Source: Dialister sp. (GTDB taxonomy: Bacteria; Bacillota; Negativicutes; Veillonellales; Dialisteraceae). Taken from it: DNA of 5,647 nt. The stretch spans positions 1 to 5,647 of the forward strand of contig JAIJLI010000157.1 in the NCBI GenBank assembly GCA_022722495.1, given 5' to 3'. Shown here one piece after another: positions 4,100-5,647 of this stretch. The notes beneath the pieces are model-generated. The model did not search any database. It was not told where the DNA came from and was given only the letters and a program-made list of their open reading frames with translations. Every line of letters begins with the position of its first letter. Position 1 is the first letter of the stretch. A program made the position numbers and the translations under genes.

Positions 4100-5479
4100 T
4101 TATTTCCCCACGCAGAACCTTTCGAAGATGGAATTGATGAGCTCCTGATCCACCGTGTCTCCGGTGATCTCCCCCAGCGTATGCCACGCCTCGGTGACAT
4201 CAATGGTGATGCAGTCCGCAGGCATGCCAGAGCGGATGGACTCTTCGGCGCGGCGGACGGCCGCGAGAGCTTTCTTCACCAGATCCACATGCCGCAGGTT
4301 CGTCAAGAAAAGCTCACGGCCCGCGGAGACATCCTGATGCTGAGTGATATGATGGAGCTCCTCCTCCAGCTCGGCCATGCCGCTGCCGTAGCGAGCGGAG
4401 ATCGGCACGACCGGAATATCCCCAGCGAGCGCTTTCACATCTCTCGTCTCGATCTCCTGCGGCAGGTCATACTTATTCAGGATGACAAGCGCCTTTCTTC
4501 CGTGAAGAGAGGTGAGCAGTGCGCGGTCCTCTTCCGAGAGCGGGCGAGAGCCGTCGATGACTGCCATGATGAGGTCAGCCTTCTCCATGGACTTCTTCGC
4601 GCGCTCGATGCCGATGCGCTCGATCTTGTTCTCCGTCTCACGGATGCCGGCTGTATCCATCAGGATGAGCGGCACACCGCCGATCTTGATGGACTCCTCG
4701 ATGGTGTCGCGCGTCGTCCCGGGAATGTCCGTCACGATGGCCCGCTCCTCCTGCAAAAGCGCATTCAAAAGGCTCGATTTCCCTGCATTCGGACGGCCCA
4801 CGATCGCCGTGCGCAGGCCATCGCGGATGATGCGCCCCTCTTCGGAGCGAGAGAGCAGCGTCCGAAGCGATGAATCGATGGCAGAAAGTCCCTCTTCGAT
4901 CTCCTCATTCGTGAGATCCTCCAGGTCTTCCTCCGGATAGTCGATGGTGACTTCGAGCTTGGCGATCAGATCCTTCAGTTGGTCGCGCGAAGCACGCACG
5001 AAGGAGGAAAGCGCGCCCGAGAGATGGCTTTCTGCCTGCGAGAGCGCCGCCGCCCCCTTCGCCTCGATGATATCCATCACGGCTTCCGCCTGCGACAGGT
5101 CGAGGCGGCCATTCAAGAAGGCCCGCTTCGTGAATTCACCGCGGTGCGCGGGGACGGCCCCCTTTTCCAGAACGAGCGAGAGCGTCTGGCGGAGCGCCTC
5201 CATCGAGCCGTGGATCTGAATCTCCACGACATCCTCGCCCGTGTAGGAATGCGGCGATCTCATGTAGACGGCGAGCCCCTCGTCCACCTGCCGATCCCCT
5301 TCCATGACACGGCCGAAATACATGCGGTACGGCTCCGCTTCATGAAAGCTCTTGATCTTCTTCGTATGAAATACGCGGTCTGCGACATCCGCCGCCTGCA
5401 TGCCGGAAATGCGGATGATGCCGATCCCGCCCTCGCCCGGGCTGGTCGCGATCGCCGCGATGGTGGTCTCTTCGTACAT
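4100..5479 (-). CDS. mnmE: tRNA modification GTPase MnmE (TrmE/ThdF)
   Basis: MnmE is the folate-binding, potassium-dependent GTPase partner of MnmG in wobble-uridine modification of tRNA (family knowledge). With the start at 5479 the protein has 459 residues, the normal length. Domains in order: an N-terminal tetrahydrofolate-binding domain (about 1-118, opening TIAAIATSPGEGGIGIIRIS), a helical domain starting with the conserved GEFTKRAFLNGRLDLSQAEA (114-133), the inserted G domain (about 220-378) and the C-terminal helices. G-domain motifs are GRPNAGKSS (228-236), PGTTRD (253-258), DTAG (275-278), NKYD (335-338) and SAR (361-363). The C terminus FCVGK (455-459) carries the conserved cysteine, Cys456. 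The start is chosen because AAGGAG (5489-5494) lies 9 nt upstream of this ATG and homologues begin at this point; an in-frame ATG at 5516-5518 has no ribosome-binding site. It is probably transcribed from the promoter at 5578-5606. Confidence 0.98.
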   Translation of the reverse strand: MYEETTIAAIATSPGEGGIGIIRISGMQAADVADRVFHTKKIKSFHEAEPYRMYFGRVMEGDRQVDEGLAVYMRSPHSYTGEDVVEIQIHGSMEALRQTLSLVLEKGAVPAHRGEFTKRAFLNGRLDLSQAEAVMDIIEAKGAAALSQAESHLSGALSSFVRASRDQLKDLIAKLEVTIDYPEEDLEDLTNEEIEEGLSAIDSSLRTLLSRSEEGRIIRDGLRTAIVGRPNAGKSSLLNALLQEERAIVTDIPGTTRDTIEESIKIGGVPLILMDTAGIRETENKIERIGIERAKKSMEKADLIMAVIDGSRPLSEEDRALLTSLHGRKALVILNKYDLPQEIETRDVKALAGDIPVVPISARYGSGMAELEEELHHITQHQDVSAGRELFLTNLRHVDLVKKALAAVRRAEESIRSGMPADCITIDVTEAWHTLGEITGDTVDQELINSIFERFCVGK

Positions 5480-5488
5480 AGGTTGGTA

Positions 5489-5494
5489 CTCCTT
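5489..5494 (-). promoter_or_regulatory. Ribosome-binding site that fixes the mnmE start
   Basis: AAGGAG on the minus strand, 9 nt before the ATG at 5479-5477. The alternative upstream ATG (5518) is preceded by a pyrimidine-rich tract without purine-rich pairing potential, so translation from 5479 is preferred. Confidence 0.85.
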
Positions 5495-5530
5495 CGGAAT
5501 GGTAATCCCACAAATCATGAGAGAGATTAG

Positions 5531-5565
5531 AAAGCAGGGACCGGCGACCGGTCCCCGGCTGCTTT
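5531..5565. terminator. Strong hairpin in the mnmE leader (terminator or attenuator-like)
   Basis: An inner 8-bp stem (GGGACCGG 5537-5544 with CCGGTCCC 5548-5555, loop CGA) is stacked on an outer 6-bp stem (AAAGCA 5531-5536 with TGCTTT 5560-5565), with a 4-nt bulge on one side. On the plus strand it runs into TTTTATTCTTTTT, a good terminator tail. On the minus strand, the direction of mnmE, the tail is the weaker TTTCTAATCTC. It lies between the candidate mnmE promoter and its ribosome-binding site, so it may be a leader attenuator, a bidirectional terminator insulating the upstream gene, or a block to antisense transcription. Confidence 0.65.
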
Positions 5566-5577
5566 TATTCTTTTTCC

Positions 5578-5606
5578 ATTATAACGAACACAGAGGGAAG
5601 TGGCTA
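5578..5606 (-). promoter_or_regulatory. Candidate sigma-70 promoter of mnmE
   Basis: On the minus strand a perfect TATAAT (5578-5583) stands 17 bp from TAGCCA (5601-5606, 4/6 to TTGACA). The predicted start is near 5571, giving a leader of about 90 nt that contains the hairpin at 5531-5565. The -35 box falls within a GTGGCTAGG string resembling the heptad repeats, so a repeat copy may have supplied or replaced part of the promoter. Confidence 0.55.
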
Positions 5607-5647
5607 GGAAATTTGGGGTCAGCCCCTGGGGCGTATCTCTCTTTGAT
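5598..5647. repeat. Partial copy of the intergenic repeat family at the right edge
   Basis: AAGTGGCTAGG resembles 1319-1329. GGGTCAGCCCCTGGGGCGT followed by CTTTGAT matches, with a few changes, the order GGGTTAGCCC..GGGGCGT..CTTTGAT of arm R of block 1 read on the minus strand (about 1542-1579). The copy continues beyond the window, so its far end and the upstream gene cannot be seen. Confidence 0.55.

Noticed and set aside
3933..4187. Minus-strand reading frame of 84 codons overlapping the mnmE 3' end
   Set aside because: It is out of frame with mnmE and runs through heptamer and palindrome repeats. Its IPTEVEGS-like peptide is a typical product of translating such repeats.
4181..4873. Long plus-strand reading frame (230 codons) opposite mnmE
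   Set aside because: It is antisense to the conserved G domain of MnmE. The GC-rich codon usage of the real gene leaves few stops in the opposite frames, and the translation has no recognisable motif.
5480..5518. N-terminal extension of MnmE by 13 residues from the ATG at 5518
   Set aside because: No ribosome-binding site precedes 5518, while AAGGAG is correctly placed for 5479. The family's conserved N terminus begins right after the second methionine.
4979..5530. Plus-strand reading frame of 183 codons opposite the mnmE N-terminal region
   Set aside because: It is antisense shadow coding. It covers the mnmE start and leader and lacks a plausible ribosome-binding site or known domain.

Overview
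The window carries three complete housekeeping genes, all on the minus strand. In transcription order they are mnmE (5479-4100), mnmG (3464-1596) and rsmG (1010-300). MnmE and MnmG are the two halves of the enzyme that modifies U34 of tRNA. RsmG methylates G527 of 16S rRNA. This trio is a conserved near-origin neighbourhood in many bacteria. The protein motifs and GC-leaning codons fit a Gram-positive-lineage bacterium. My best guess is Negativicutes (Dialister/Megasphaera-like), held weakly because it rests on family resemblance only.

The genes look ordinary, complete and in frame. What is unusual is the DNA between them. These genes are often closely packed, but here mnmE and mnmG are 635 bp apart and mnmG and rsmG 585 bp apart. 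I find no credible gene in either gap. Both gaps, the region downstream of rsmG (1-299) and the leader region upstream of mnmE (5598-5647) are built from one mosaic family of non-coding repeats. Recurrent modules are: (i) degenerate 7-bp tandem repeats (GAACCCT, CCTAATC, CCTAGCC, GTTAGGA and similar); (ii) a GC-rich hairpin introduced by GTGGTG; (iii) an A/T-rich TATAAA or TATAAT followed by the mini-hairpin GGGCGATGCCC; (iv) a 28-bp palindromic unit whose stem bases co-vary between copies; (v) C/G-run palindromes of REP type. In the rsmG-mnmG gap, modules i and ii form two inverted arms of about 125-130 bp.

Region by region: 1-26 may be the tip of an IS3-family element lying off the left edge. 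41-235 holds REP-like palindromes, a terminator-like hairpin and a heptamer array. 251-297 is a strong intrinsic terminator for rsmG. Then come rsmG, repeat block 1 (1011-1595), mnmG, the mnmG leader with a near-consensus sigma-70 promoter, repeat block 2 (3579-4099), mnmE, and the mnmE leader with a strong hairpin and a TATAAT promoter. The separate promoters suggest that mnmE and mnmG are independent transcription units rather than one tight operon. rsmG has no convincing promoter of its own and may depend on mnmG read-through.

I do not see a defence system, CRISPR array, toxin-antitoxin pair or novel protein system. The most interesting undescribed candidate is the structured, heptamer-periodic repeat family that fills every intergenic space.
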